Shown here piece after piece: positions 47,109-54,942 of a DNA stretch of 64,000 bases. The stretch is from assembly GCF_021117345.1 (NCBI RefSeq), contig NZ_CP088261.1, forward strand, positions 868,001 through 932,000, written 5' to 3'. How positions within the stretch are numbered: position 1 is the stretch's first letter; each line of letters begins with the position of its first letter. The notes beneath the pieces are model-generated. The model ran no database searches. It was not told where the DNA came from and saw nothing but the letters and a program-made list of their open reading frames with translations. The stretch is from Microbacterium sp. cx-55. Its GTDB lineage: Bacteria > Actinomycetota > Actinomycetes > Actinomycetales > Microbacteriaceae. The translations under genes were made by a program, and so were the position numbers.

Positions 47109-48329
47109 GTGCTGGCTGCGCTGACGAACACGCCCCGTGACTACGCCTGGGGATCGACCACTCTTATCGCGGGTCTGGAAGGACGCGCGCCCACGGGCGT
47201 GCCCGAGGCGGAGATCTGGTTCGGCGACCACCCGGGTTCGCCCGCCCGGCTCGGCGCCGACGGGAACCCGACCCTCGCCGAGTGGCTGAGCGTGCACGGA
47301 ACGGATGCGGAGACCCCCGCCCGGCTCCCGTATCTGCTGAAGCTGCTGGCCGCCGCATCCCCCCTCTCGATTCAGGTGCACCCCTCGAAGGCGGAGGCCG
47401 AGGCGGGCGCCGCGCGCGAAGACGCGGATGGCGTCGCCGCGGACGCTCCGCACCGCAACTACAAGGACGACAACCACAAGCCCGAGGTGATCGTCGCGAT
47501 CTCCGAGCGCTTCGAGGCGCTCGCCGGCCTCCGCGACCTCGACGCGACCCGCCGGCTCGTTGCGGCCCTCGGCGACAGCGCCGGGGTGCGTGCGCTCGCC
47601 GACTCCCTCGAGGGCGAGGGCGAGGGCGAGGGCGAGGGCGGGGGCGATGGCGATGGCTCCCTCGACGGTGACGCGTCTGCCGCGCTCCGCCGCACGATCG
47701 CGTGGCTGCTCTCCGGGTCGGCGCAGAACACGGTCGACGACGTCATCGCCGCGCTCGGCACGGCGACGTCGGCCGAGTTCGAGCCCGAGATCGCGGCCGT
47801 CCGCGCGATCGCCGAGGCCTACCCGGGCGACCCCGGCGTCGTCGTTGCGCTGCTGATGAACTACGTTTCGCTCACGCGCGGCGAGGCTGTCTTCGTGCCC
47901 GCCGGGGTGCTGCACGCCTACCTCTCGGGACTCGGCGTCGAACTCATGGCCGCGAGCGACAACGTGCTCCGCGGCGGACTGACCCCCAAGCACATCGACG
48001 TCGACGAACTGCTCCGGATCGTGGACGCGCGCCCGGATGCCCCGCCGCGCCTCGCTCCGCAGCCCGTCGCCGAGGGCGTCGAGGTGTTCGCGCCCGGAAT
48101 CGCCGACTTCGAGCTGTGGCACATCACGTCCGGCGCCGACGACGAGCGGCGCGTGCCGCTGCACGGCCCCGGCATCGCACTGGCCGTCGCCGGCGAGCCC
48201 GTGGTGCGCACCGCATCCGGCGCCGAGGTGTCGCTCCGCCCCGGAGCGGCAGCCTTCGCAACCGCGGACGAGCGCGAGCTCGTGATCAGCGGTGCGGGCG
48301 AGGTCTTCGTGGCCCAGCCCGGGCGCTGA
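47109..48329 (+). CDS. manA: Mannose-6-phosphate isomerase, class I
   Basis: Zinc enzyme converting fructose-6-phosphate and mannose-6-phosphate, feeding mannose donors. 406 residues: YAWGSTTLIAGL, EIWFGDHPGSPA, KLLAAASPLSIQVHPSKAEA (zinc ligands Q and H), DDNHKPEVIVAISERFEALA, VFVPAGVLHAYLSGLGVELM and ASDNVLRGGLTPKHIDV are all in place. An in-frame hexanucleotide tract at 47610-47657 inserts an EG/GG/DG-rich stretch at about residues 168-183, between the helical and jelly-roll parts where the family tolerates loops. The neighbourhood (WhiB, metallopeptidase-like, DUF3499) resembles the manA region of mycobacteria. Confidence 0.93.
   Translation: MLAALTNTPRDYAWGSTTLIAGLEGRAPTGVPEAEIWFGDHPGSPARLGADGNPTLAEWLSVHGTDAETPARLPYLLKLLAAASPLSIQVHPSKAEAEAGAAREDADGVAADAPHRNYKDDNHKPEVIVAISERFEALAGLRDLDATRRLVAALGDSAGVRALADSLEGEGEGEGEGGGDGDGSLDGDASAALRRTIAWLLSGSAQNTVDDVIAALGTATSAEFEPEIAAVRAIAEAYPGDPGVVVALLMNYVSLTRGEAVFVPAGVLHAYLSGLGVELMAASDNVLRGGLTPKHIDVDELLRIVDARPDAPPRLAPQPVAEGVEVFAPGIADFELWHITSGADDERRVPLHGPGIALAVAGEPVVRTASGAEVSLRPGAAAFATADERELVISGAGEVFVAQPGR
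47610..47657 (+). repeat. In-frame GAGGGC hexanucleotide tract inside manA
   Basis: Five perfect GAGGGC units (47610-47639) followed by GGGGGC and two GATGGC units. Each unit is two codons, so gain or loss changes loop length without shifting frame. Confidence 0.85.
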
Positions 48330-48336
48330 CCCGGGC
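48317..48336 (+). terminator. Short hairpin overlapping the manA stop codon
   Basis: GCCCGGG (48317-48323) pairs with CCCGGGC (48330-48336) around CGCTGA, which includes the stop TGA. No U-run follows. Confidence 0.35.
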
Positions 48337-48340
48337 GTGC

Positions 48341-48771
48341 GGCGCGGTGTCCGGTGCGGCGCTGTGCTGTGCTGCGCGGTGTCCGGTGCGGCGCGGTCTG
48401 CCCGATGCAGCATCCGGTCGTCGTGGCGCAGCTTCGGTGTGGTCGCAGCCTGCCCGGCGCAGCATCCGGCGCAGTCGCGGTCAGTCTGGTGCAGCATCGG
48501 GCGTTCGAGGTGAGGGGAATCTGCTGAGGTGAGGGCTTTCGGATGCGGAGCGTCCTCGTCTGGGCGGAATCCCCTCGCGTCGGCCGCGCGCGGGGAGGGC
48601 TGTGCGCGCGGCACCTTGGCCGCCCGCACCATGCCCGTGCCGCACTGGCGCGCCGGTCTCGGCCTGAAGCGAGGGAATCTGCCCGAGCGAGGACGAATCG
48701 GCCCGAGACGGACCTCGCTTCGGCAGATCACCTCGCTTCGGGCCGGCGGCCCCCGCCTCGCTTCGGGCCGG
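48341..48771. repeat. Repeat-rich intergenic DNA with two four-box palindromes
   Basis: The 770 nt between manA and whiB hold no gene that I can support. Contents: a direct repeat GCGCGGTGTCCGGTGCGGCG (about 48344 and 48378); a 73-nt four-box palindrome at 48508-48580 in reversed orientation, with boxes at the standard 19-27-19 spacing; a 72-nt version at 48667-48738 whose boxes read A/GAGCGAGG-type and CCTCGCTT with spacing 18-28-18; and a direct repeat CCTCGCTTCGGGCCGG at 48731 and 48756. These are relatives of the array at 12.9-13.4 kb. Confidence 0.75.
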
Positions 48772-49021
48772 TGGCCACGCCCTCGCGATGGCGGGCGGAC
48801 CGCGGCAGGTCGCTTCGCGCGAGTGTCCCGATGTCGTCCCGGGCGCGTCGCGCACTACGGGAGGATCGATCTCCGGATGCGGCGACACGCCGTCACCTCC
48901 GTCGAGTTCCGCCCGGAACACGCGGCACGCGCTGTGTCGAGGTAACGAATCCGCCGCATCCGACACGCCGTCGGCGCGTCGTGAAGTTTCGAGCGCGGGT
49001 TGAGGGTTTACGATCTGCGAC

Positions 49022-49050
49022 TTGATTTCAGCGAATCACACCTGTGTAAT
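49022..49050 (+). promoter_or_regulatory. Conventional two-box promoter of the whiB gene
   Basis: TTGATT (49022-49027) and TGTAAT (49045-49050) are separated by exactly 17 nt, a good sigma-70-type match in an unusually AT-rich patch. CACA-CC-TGTG (49037-49046) overlaps the -10 and could be an operator. The predicted leader is about 43 nt and carries a Shine-Dalgarno, unlike most genes here. Confidence 0.6.
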
Positions 49051-49099
49051 TCATACATCCGCTTCCTTCGAGCGGAGTTCGGACGAGTGGGGAGACCAG

Positions 49100-49423
49100 A
49101 TGACGGGCGCACAGTACCGTTCGGGCGTTCCCGACAATTGGTTCGTCGATCCGGTGTTCCTGGGTGTTCCCGGGGTTCGCCGTGAGGCGCCTGCCGAGGA
49201 AGAGAACACTCTCTCCTGGCAGACCGATGCGCTCTGCGCACAGACGGACCCGGAGGCCTTCTTTCCGGAGAAGGGTGGATCCACGCGAGACGCGAAGCGC
49301 ATCTGCACGACGTGCGACGTTCGCGACCAGTGCCTCGAGTACGCGCTGCAGAACGACGAGCGCTTCGGCATCTGGGGTGGCCTCAGCGAACGCGAGCGCC
49401 GCAAGCTCAAGCGACGCGCCTGA
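49100..49423 (+). CDS. WhiB-family iron-sulfur transcriptional regulator
   Basis: 107-residue redox-sensitive regulator expected to bind the principal sigma factor and a [4Fe-4S] cluster. Four cysteines at 46, 69, 72 and 78 (CAQTDPEAFFPEKGG, then CTTCDVRDQC) give the C-x22-C-x2-C-x5-C pattern; GIWGG is at 90-94 and a basic tail RERRKLKRRA binds DNA. The position between manA and the DUF5719/DUF3499 genes and the FFPEKGGSTRDAKRIC segment fit the WhiB2/WhmD (cell-division) subgroup. ATG 49100 has GGGGAGA upstream and was chosen over a longer frame. Confidence 0.93.
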   Translation: MTGAQYRSGVPDNWFVDPVFLGVPGVRREAPAEEENTLSWQTDALCAQTDPEAFFPEKGGSTRDAKRICTTCDVRDQCLEYALQNDERFGIWGGLSERERRKLKRRA

Positions 49424-49438
49424 CCGTCGACTCTGTCG

Positions 49439-49466
49439 CCAGCCAGCCAGCCAGCCAGCCAGCCAG
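49439..49466. repeat. Seven perfect CCAG tetranucleotide units
   Basis: A simple tract 15 nt after the whiB stop, in the 300-nt gap before the large glycosyltransferase gene. It is non-coding as read here. The rest of the gap is GC-rich sequence with loosely repeated CCCCGCGAG words and no supported gene. Confidence 0.85.
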
Positions 49467-49708
49467 CACGCGGCGACGACACGCTGTCGCGAGCGCGCCT
49501 CGGCGCACGCGGTCTTGCGACCCGCTCAACCCCAACCTCGAGCTCTGCCCGTCGCGACGGCGACCCGCTCGGTGATACGGGTCGTGCGAGCACCCAGCCC
49601 CGCGAGCGTCGAGCCCCGCACACCCAGTCCCGCGAGGGACACGCCCCCACCCCACCCGTGACATTGCCGTTGTCGGCGCGTGCGCCCGGTTCGTTCGGTC
49701 GACGCGCT

Positions 49709-49714
49709 TAGGCT
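49709..49714 (+). promoter_or_regulatory. Possible -10 box of the 49.7-kb glycosyltransferase gene
   Basis: TAGGCT ends 9 nt before ATG 49724, slightly more than the 6-7 nt of other genes, giving a leader of only a few bases. Confidence 0.38.
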
Positions 49715-49723
49715 GACCAGGCC

Positions 49724-52594
49724 ATGCCCGCCCGTGTACATGCTCTCCTCGTCGTGCGCCCCGATGGACGCAAGGCCGCCGCGACCCATCTGCAGCACAC
49801 CCTCGACGCCCTTTCCGCGCAGACGCGCTCCGCGGATGTGCTGACGATCGTGCTGTGCGGCCCCGACCGTGCGCTCACCGAGGTGGCGGCCGCATCCGGA
49901 GCCGAGGGCGTCATCACCGCGAACGGGTCCACGAGCTTCGCGGATGCGGCGCGCCTCGCCAGCCCGCGACTGACGGGCGACGCGATCTGGCTGCTCGCGC
50001 AAGACACCGCCCCCGAGCCGCACGCGCTCGCGCGGCTGCTGGCCGGTCTCGAGCGGGCACCGTCCGTCGGGATCGTCGCCCCGAAGCTCGTCGATGCGGA
50101 GGATCCCGCGCGCATCGTGTCGCTCGGCGTGACGATGACGCCATACGGGCGAACGGTCGGCCTCGCCGACAACGAACTCGACCAGGGTCAGCACGACGCC
50201 GACGAGGACGTCCTCGGGGCGGACGTTCGCGGACTGCTCGTCCGAGCCGAACTCTGGCGCCAGCTCGTCGGCATCGATCCGTCGCTCGGCGGCGCCGACG
50301 AGGGCCTCGATCTCGGCGTGCGCGCCCGCCTCGCCGGGCACCGTGTCAGCCTTGTCCCCACCGCGCACGTCGCGGTGAACGGCGACGGTACCGCCGGGCT
50401 CCCTGCGCCGACCAGCCGCCGACGCCGTCGCCGTCGCGCGTACGCCATCCGGCTCGCTCAACTTCACCGCCGCATGGTCTACGCGCCGGCGGCGACCGTG
50501 CCCCTGCATCTGCTCTCGCTCATTCCGCTCGCACTGTGGCGCGCCGCGGCGCTGCTCGTCGCCAAGCAGCCCGCCCGCGTGCTGCCCGAGTGGGGCGCGT
50601 CGATCGTCGTGTTCTTCCGCTGGGGAGCGATCGCGCGGGCGCGCGGAATCATCCGCCGTTCACGAACCAGCTCGTGGGCGCAGCTCGCGGCGCTCCGCAT
50701 CACGCGGTCGACGCTCCGACAGCGTTTCGACGCGGATGCGGATGCCGACGCGTTCGATCGTCCGATCCGCGAAGAGCTCCGCTTCTTCACCGGCGGCGGC
50801 GCCTGGCTCGTCCTCGCCGCGCTGCTCGTCGCCGTCGTCGCGTTTCCCTCGCTCCTCGTGTGGTCGGTGCTGGGCGGCGGCGGCCTCGAGCCGCTGCGTG
50901 CGACGCTCGGACAGCTCTGGGCCGACGCCGCCTACGGGGTGCGGTCGGTCGGTCTGGACACCGTCGGACCCGCCGACCCGTTCGCGGCGCTGATGGCCCT
51001 GATCGGCTCGTTCTGGCCGGGCGACCCCTCGCGGGCGCTCGTTCTGCTGTGGATCGCGGCGCTTCCGCTCGCCACCGTCGGCGGCTGGTTCGCCGCCACC
51101 CGGCTCACGCCGAACTCGCTGCTGCGCAATACGGCCGCCGTCGCCTGGGTGCTGGCGCCGACCTTCTGGACCGCACTCATCGATGGCCGTCCGGCCGCGG
51201 TCATCACCCACTTGCTGCTGCCGTGGCTGTTCTACGCGGGTGCGGTTGCGCATCGATCGTGGGCGGCAGCGGGCGCCGCATCCATCCTGCTCGCCGGCGT
51301 CGTCGCGGCGTCTCCGTCGCTCGGACCGGCCCTCATCGCCGTGTGGGCTCTGCTGGTCATGCTCGTCGTCATCGCCCGCGCGGGCCGCGGCGTCGGCCAC
51401 ATCGTCTGGATCGGCGTGCCGTCGATCGCGATCTTCGCGCCCCTCGTCTGGGTGCAGGTGCACGCGGGAACGCCGTGGGGTCTGCTCGCCGATCCCGGCG
51501 TGGTCTGGGCGGGGCCGCAGGCCGCAGCGGATGCGGCGGGGCGCCTCGCGCTCGCCGGCGGGTTCCCGACGCAGGACTTCGCCGGCTGGACGACGCTCCT
51601 CTCCAGCACGACCCTCGCGGGTCTCGCTCCGTGGGTGCTCGTCCTGGTCGCTCCGCTCGGGGCGCTCGCGCTCCTCTCTCTTCTCACCCCGCGCTGGATG
51701 ATCTCCGGCGTCCTCGTCGTGATCGCTCTCCTCGGACTCGGTTCGGCGTTCGTCCTGGTGGGCGTGGCGGTGGCGGCGAGCAGCGCGGCTGCGGCCGTGC
51801 CGATCTGGCCGGGCGGGGCGCTCAGCCTCGCGTGGCTGGGCGTCGTGGGCGCGGCCATCGTCGCGCTCGACGCCGGGATCCCCGTCCGGCGGCGCGCGCT
51901 GCGCGTGGTCGGTGCGGGCGTCGTGATCGGCACTCTGTTGGTCGTGGCCGTGCCGTCGGCGACCTCGATGCTGCGGGGAACCGCGCTTCTGCAGAACGGT
52001 CCGAGCACGACGCTTCCCGCATACGTCGCGGCGCAGGGGGCGGACGACCTCTCCGTCGGCACGATCCTGATCACCCCGCAGAACTCGGGTGCGGTCGCTG
52101 CCCGCGTCGTCTGGGGCGGCAGCGACACGCTCGGCGGCCACTCCACCCTCACCGCCACGCGCCCGGCACCGACCGAGGACGACCGCGAGGTGGCAGCGCT
52201 CACGGCCGACCTGGTGTCGGCGTCGTCCGAGGATGTGGTGCGCCGTGCCGCAGCTCTCGGCATCCAATTCGTCGTGGTCGCACCTGAGTCCGCGACCGAG
52301 TCGGATGCGGCCCGCGCCCTGCGCCTGACCGCAGAGACCGCGCTCAACCAGCGCAGCGACCTCGACGCCGTCGGGCCGACACCCAAGGGAACGCTCTGGC
52401 GGATCTCGACCGACGTGGCCGATCGACCCGGGGCCTCCGCGGCGGACGACCGGCTCACGCTCGCGATCTCGCTCATCCAGTTCGTCGTGTTCGCGGTCGC
52501 TCTGCTGCTCTCCGTGCCGACGGCGGCATCGCGCCGCCAAGCCCGACGCATGCCGCGCACCGTGGGTCCACGGGCCCGGGAGGAAGAACAATGA
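49724..52594 (+). CDS. Giant membrane glycosyltransferase (GT2 domain fused to ~13 TM segments)
   Basis: 956 residues. Residues 1-~230 form a GT2-like domain (VHALLVVRPDGRKAAATHLQ, LTIVLCGPDRALTEVAAASG, WLLAQDTAPEPHALARLLAG, IVAPKLVDAEDPARIVSLG, then GADEGLDLGVRARLAGHRVS). The usual DD of the metal site is QD, so activity is uncertain. From ~245 a basic region leads to about 13 transmembrane segments and an external loop domain (SVGTILITPQNSGAVAARVV...) before a last helix. Members are conserved in Microbacteriaceae upstream of DUF5719 and may work on wall glycans. Its stop overlaps the DUF5719 start by 4 nt. Confidence 0.85.
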   Translation: MPARVHALLVVRPDGRKAAATHLQHTLDALSAQTRSADVLTIVLCGPDRALTEVAAASGAEGVITANGSTSFADAARLASPRLTGDAIWLLAQDTAPEPHALARLLAGLERAPSVGIVAPKLVDAEDPARIVSLGVTMTPYGRTVGLADNELDQGQHDADEDVLGADVRGLLVRAELWRQLVGIDPSLGGADEGLDLGVRARLAGHRVSLVPTAHVAVNGDGTAGLPAPTSRRRRRRRAYAIRLAQLHRRMVYAPAATVPLHLLSLIPLALWRAAALLVAKQPARVLPEWGASIVVFFRWGAIARARGIIRRSRTSSWAQLAALRITRSTLRQRFDADADADAFDRPIREELRFFTGGGAWLVLAALLVAVVAFPSLLVWSVLGGGGLEPLRATLGQLWADAAYGVRSVGLDTVGPADPFAALMALIGSFWPGDPSRALVLLWIAALPLATVGGWFAATRLTPNSLLRNTAAVAWVLAPTFWTALIDGRPAAVITHLLLPWLFYAGAVAHRSWAAAGAASILLAGVVAASPSLGPALIAVWALLVMLVVIARAGRGVGHIVWIGVPSIAIFAPLVWVQVHAGTPWGLLADPGVVWAGPQAAADAAGRLALAGGFPTQDFAGWTTLLSSTTLAGLAPWVLVLVAPLGALALLSLLTPRWMISGVLVVIALLGLGSAFVLVGVAVAASSAAAAVPIWPGGALSLAWLGVVGAAIVALDAGIPVRRRALRVVGAGVVIGTLLVVAVPSATSMLRGTALLQNGPSTTLPAYVAAQGADDLSVGTILITPQNSGAVAARVVWGGSDTLGGHSTLTATRPAPTEDDREVAALTADLVSASSEDVVRRAAALGIQFVVVAPESATESDAARALRLTAETALNQRSDLDAVGPTPKGTLWRISTDVADRPGASAADDRLTLAISLIQFVVFAVALLLSVPTAASRRQARRMPRTVGPRAREEEQ

Positions 52595-53997
52595 CCCGCC
52601 GCCGCGCCCTCGTCTGGGCTGCCACCAGTACCCGGCTCGTCGTCGGAACCGCCCTCGCGGCGGGCGTCGTGCTCGCGGTCGGCGTCGGAGTCGCCGCACC
52701 CTGGCCGACTCACGAGACGCAGCCGGTCAGCCTCTCCGTCACCCCGGCCCCGGCCGACACCGTGCTCGCCTGCACCGGGCCGCTCCTCGCGCTCGGCCGG
52801 GACGCCTCGGATGCCGGCGGGCTCACCTCGGCGGCATCCAGCCAGACGGTGTCCGCATCCGACGGGTCTCCGCTGGACACCGTTGCGCTGACGGCGTCGC
52901 CCGCGATCAGCGGTGATGCCTCGGCCTCGGCCCTCGTGGCTGCCCCCGACGGCGATCGCCGCTCCGACGCAGCCGCCGCCGCAAGCGCATCGGTCGAGGC
53001 CGACGATCTGCGCGGATACACCGTATCCGCCTGCCGGCAGCCGCTCATCGAGTCCTGGCTCGTGGGAGGCGCGACGACGACCGGTGCGGCGGACCTCGTG
53101 ATCCTGTCGAACCCGTCCGACGTCGCGGCGACCGTGCAGCTCAGCCTCTACAGCCCGACGGGCATGTCTGTGCCCGCCGGTGGCGCCGGACTCCGCGTCG
53201 ACCCGCGAACCCAGCGGATCGTTCCGCTCGCGAGCCTCGGCGTCGGCGAAGAAGCGCCGATCGTGCGGGTCACCGCATCCGGTGCCCCCGTGTCTGCCGT
53301 GCTGCAGTCGAGCCTCACGCGCACCCTGCTTCCGGGCGGTGTCGAGCAGACCGGACCGGTCGTCGCCGCCGAGACCACCCAGGTGCTGCCGGGGGTGCAG
53401 GTGCTGCAGAGCGCCGTCGACGCCGGCCCGAGCGGTGCGACGACGGTGCTCCGCGTGCTGTCACCGGGAACGGCGACGACCGTCACCGTCACGGTGCGGG
53501 ACGAGCGCGGAGACGAGGTACTCCGCCAGGAGGCACCGCTCGAAGCGGATCTGCCCACCGAAGTGGAGCTCGCGGGCCTCGCGGTCGGCCGGTACACCGT
53601 GACTGCCGCCGCCGACGCGCCGATCACAGCGGCGGTGTGGCAGACGACCGGATTCGGCGAAGGGGCCGACTTCGCCTGGTACACCCCGGCGCCCCTGCTC
53701 GCCGCGCCGACGCTCGTCGCCGTCCCCGCCGGTCCGTCGCCCACGATCTTCCTCGTCGGAGGGGGAGAGGCGGCCGACGTCACGCTCGAACCCGTCCAGG
53801 GCCCAGGCGACGCGATCGACGCGAACGTCTCCGCCGCCGGCGTCACCGTCGTGGCCGCCACAGCCGGCACGGTCTACCGCCTGCAGACCGACGCGCCCGT
53901 GCGGGCGTCGGTGTCGTACGCGAGCGCGGGTCAGCTCGGCGGATTCCCGATCTGGCCGGCGGATGCGGCAGCCGCAGCACTCACCGTCTACCCCTGA
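52591..53997 (+). CDS. DUF5719 family exported protein
   Basis: 468 residues, function unknown. N-terminal basic residues and a hydrophobic helix (about 13-36: LVVGTALAAGVVLAVGVGVA) act as a signal anchor. The rest is external, beta-rich and alanine/serine/threonine-rich, with immunoglobulin-like strand patterns such as GAADLVILSNPSDVAATVQL, TTVTVTVRDERGDEVLRQE and VYRLQTDAPVRASVSYASAG. Start ATG lies in an ATGA overlap with the glycosyltransferase, so both proteins are probably partners at the membrane. Only two cysteines flank the N-terminal third (VLACTGP, SACRQP), a possible disulfide. Confidence 0.82.
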   Translation: MTRRRALVWAATSTRLVVGTALAAGVVLAVGVGVAAPWPTHETQPVSLSVTPAPADTVLACTGPLLALGRDASDAGGLTSAASSQTVSASDGSPLDTVALTASPAISGDASASALVAAPDGDRRSDAAAAASASVEADDLRGYTVSACRQPLIESWLVGGATTTGAADLVILSNPSDVAATVQLSLYSPTGMSVPAGGAGLRVDPRTQRIVPLASLGVGEEAPIVRVTASGAPVSAVLQSSLTRTLLPGGVEQTGPVVAAETTQVLPGVQVLQSAVDAGPSGATTVLRVLSPGTATTVTVTVRDERGDEVLRQEAPLEADLPTEVELAGLAVGRYTVTAAADAPITAAVWQTTGFGEGADFAWYTPAPLLAAPTLVAVPAGPSPTIFLVGGGEAADVTLEPVQGPGDAIDANVSAAGVTVVAATAGTVYRLQTDAPVRASVSYASAGQLGGFPIWPADAAAAALTVYP

Positions 53998-54087
53998 GCC
54001 TTCGGGTCGGAGGATGCGGCGCTGCTGCGCTGCTGCCCTGAGGATGCGGCGCTGAGCGTTTTGCCCTGAGCGTTCTGCGGCGCTGCG

Positions 54088-54525
54088 TCAGAGGTCGCGG
54101 AAGCGATCCGGACCGAGGTCCCACGGATCGCGGCCGAGATAGTCGGCGGCGGCGCGGAACACGCAGCTCTCGATCATCATCCGGCGGTGCGCCTCATCAT
54201 CGCGATGCAGGTGGCTGAGCCGTTCGATGGGCAGCCGGTACAGCACGATCCGCTTCTCGGCGGGCAGAGCGGTCCACCGCGGGATGCCGTCCGCATCCGT
54301 CGCCGGCGGCATGTCGGCCATCTCGAACCGCACGTCGCGAAGGTCTTCCCACGAGCCGCGCAGGAACTCCGCCGCCGACCCGACGGCCATGTCGAAGCGT
54401 TCGACACGGGTCTCCAGCGGCGGAAGCGGCGGGCGGACGACCGCGCTGCGGCCCTCACGCCCGTGTCGCCCGTGCCGACCGGGCCGGGAACGCGTGGGGG
54501 TGGTGCGGGACCGCCGGCGGATCAT
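54088..54525 (-). CDS. Metallopeptidase-family (zincin-like) protein lacking the HExxH motif
   Basis: 145 residues, like mycobacterial Rv3259 in position and length. The first 35 residues are basic and disordered (MIRRRSRTTPTRSRPGRHGR). The fold region has FDMAVGSAAEFLRGSWEDLR, IVLYRLPIERL and the last helix RRMMIESCVFRAAADYLGRD. In active zincins of this family that helix carries HExxH; here the corresponding residues are IESCVF, so zinc catalysis is unlikely. It is divergent from the DUF3499 gene and has TAGGAT 6 nt before its ATG. Confidence 0.78.
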   Translation of the reverse strand: MIRRRSRTTPTRSRPGRHGRHGREGRSAVVRPPLPPLETRVERFDMAVGSAAEFLRGSWEDLRDVRFEMADMPPATDADGIPRWTALPAEKRIVLYRLPIERLSHLHRDDEAHRRMMIESCVFRAAADYLGRDPWDLGPDRFRDL

Positions 54526-54531
54526 GCTCTC

Positions 54532-54537
54532 ATCCTA
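54532..54537 (-). promoter_or_regulatory. Putative leaderless -10 box of the metallopeptidase-like gene
   Basis: TAGGAT on the minus strand, 6 nt before ATG 54525. Confidence 0.5.
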
Positions 54538-54659
54538 GGCGGGGCGTCCCGGCTTGTCGGCGGCGCGTCCGAGCCGGGGTGGGGGGCGCATCAGGCGGGC
54601 TCCGGGGCCCGGCTCCGGCCCGCGCGGCGCGGCGACCCGGGGGTGCCGCATCCGCTGAG

Positions 54660-54665
54660 TAGGGT
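54660..54665 (+). promoter_or_regulatory. Putative leaderless -10 box of the DUF3499 gene
   Basis: TAGGGT ends 7 nt before GTG 54673, the same hexamer and spacing as before accD and birA. Confidence 0.5.
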
Positions 54666-54672
54666 CGATCAG

Positions 54673-54879
54673 GTGCAAGACAGACTGTGTTCGAAGGTGG
54701 CGTGCGCGCGCGAGGCGGTCGCGACGCTGACCTACGACTACGGCGACCAGATGGCCGCGGTCGGCCCGCTCGGCCGCGCCGGCGACGTGCATGCGCACGA
54801 CCTCTGCGCCATCCACACCGAACGTCTGTCGGTGCCGAAGGGGTGGCTCGTCATCCGTCACGAGACGCTCCGCGCCTAA
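54673..54879 (+). CDS. DUF3499 family small protein
   Basis: 68 residues, actinobacterial protein of unknown function. RLCSKVACAREAVATLTYDY at the N-terminus, HAHDLCAIHTERLSVPKGW near the C-terminus: two CxxxxC/CxxH-like pairs that could bind a metal ion. The GTG start was chosen because family similarity begins within four residues and a -10-like box is 7 nt upstream. It keeps its usual position next to the metallopeptidase-like gene. Confidence 0.87.
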   Translation: MQDRLCSKVACAREAVATLTYDYGDQMAAVGPLGRAGDVHAHDLCAIHTERLSVPKGWLVIRHETLRA

Positions 54880-54930
54880 CACGCCCCATCCTGCCCCGGT
54901 AATACGCTCCGCACCCGTGCGCACGTGGGG

Positions 54931-54936
54931 GACAAT
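54931..54936 (+). promoter_or_regulatory. Putative leaderless -10 box of ahcY
   Basis: GACAAT ends 6 nt before ATG 54943, identical in sequence and spacing to the lpdA box. Confidence 0.42.
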
Positions 54937-54942
54937 AGGGGC

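Noticed and set aside
48510..49021. Small open frames in the manA-whiB gap
   Set aside because: They read through palindromic repeats, lack a start signal of either class seen in the window and have no recognisable product.
50660..52699. 679-codon minus-strand frame opposite the giant glycosyltransferase
   Set aside because: Extreme R/E/D composition and exact antisense to a gene with transmembrane and GT2 patterns; a shadow frame.
54880..54942. SAH riboswitch before ahcY
   Set aside because: Only 63 nt separate the DUF3499 stop from ahcY and the predicted transcript is leaderless, so there is no room for the aptamer.
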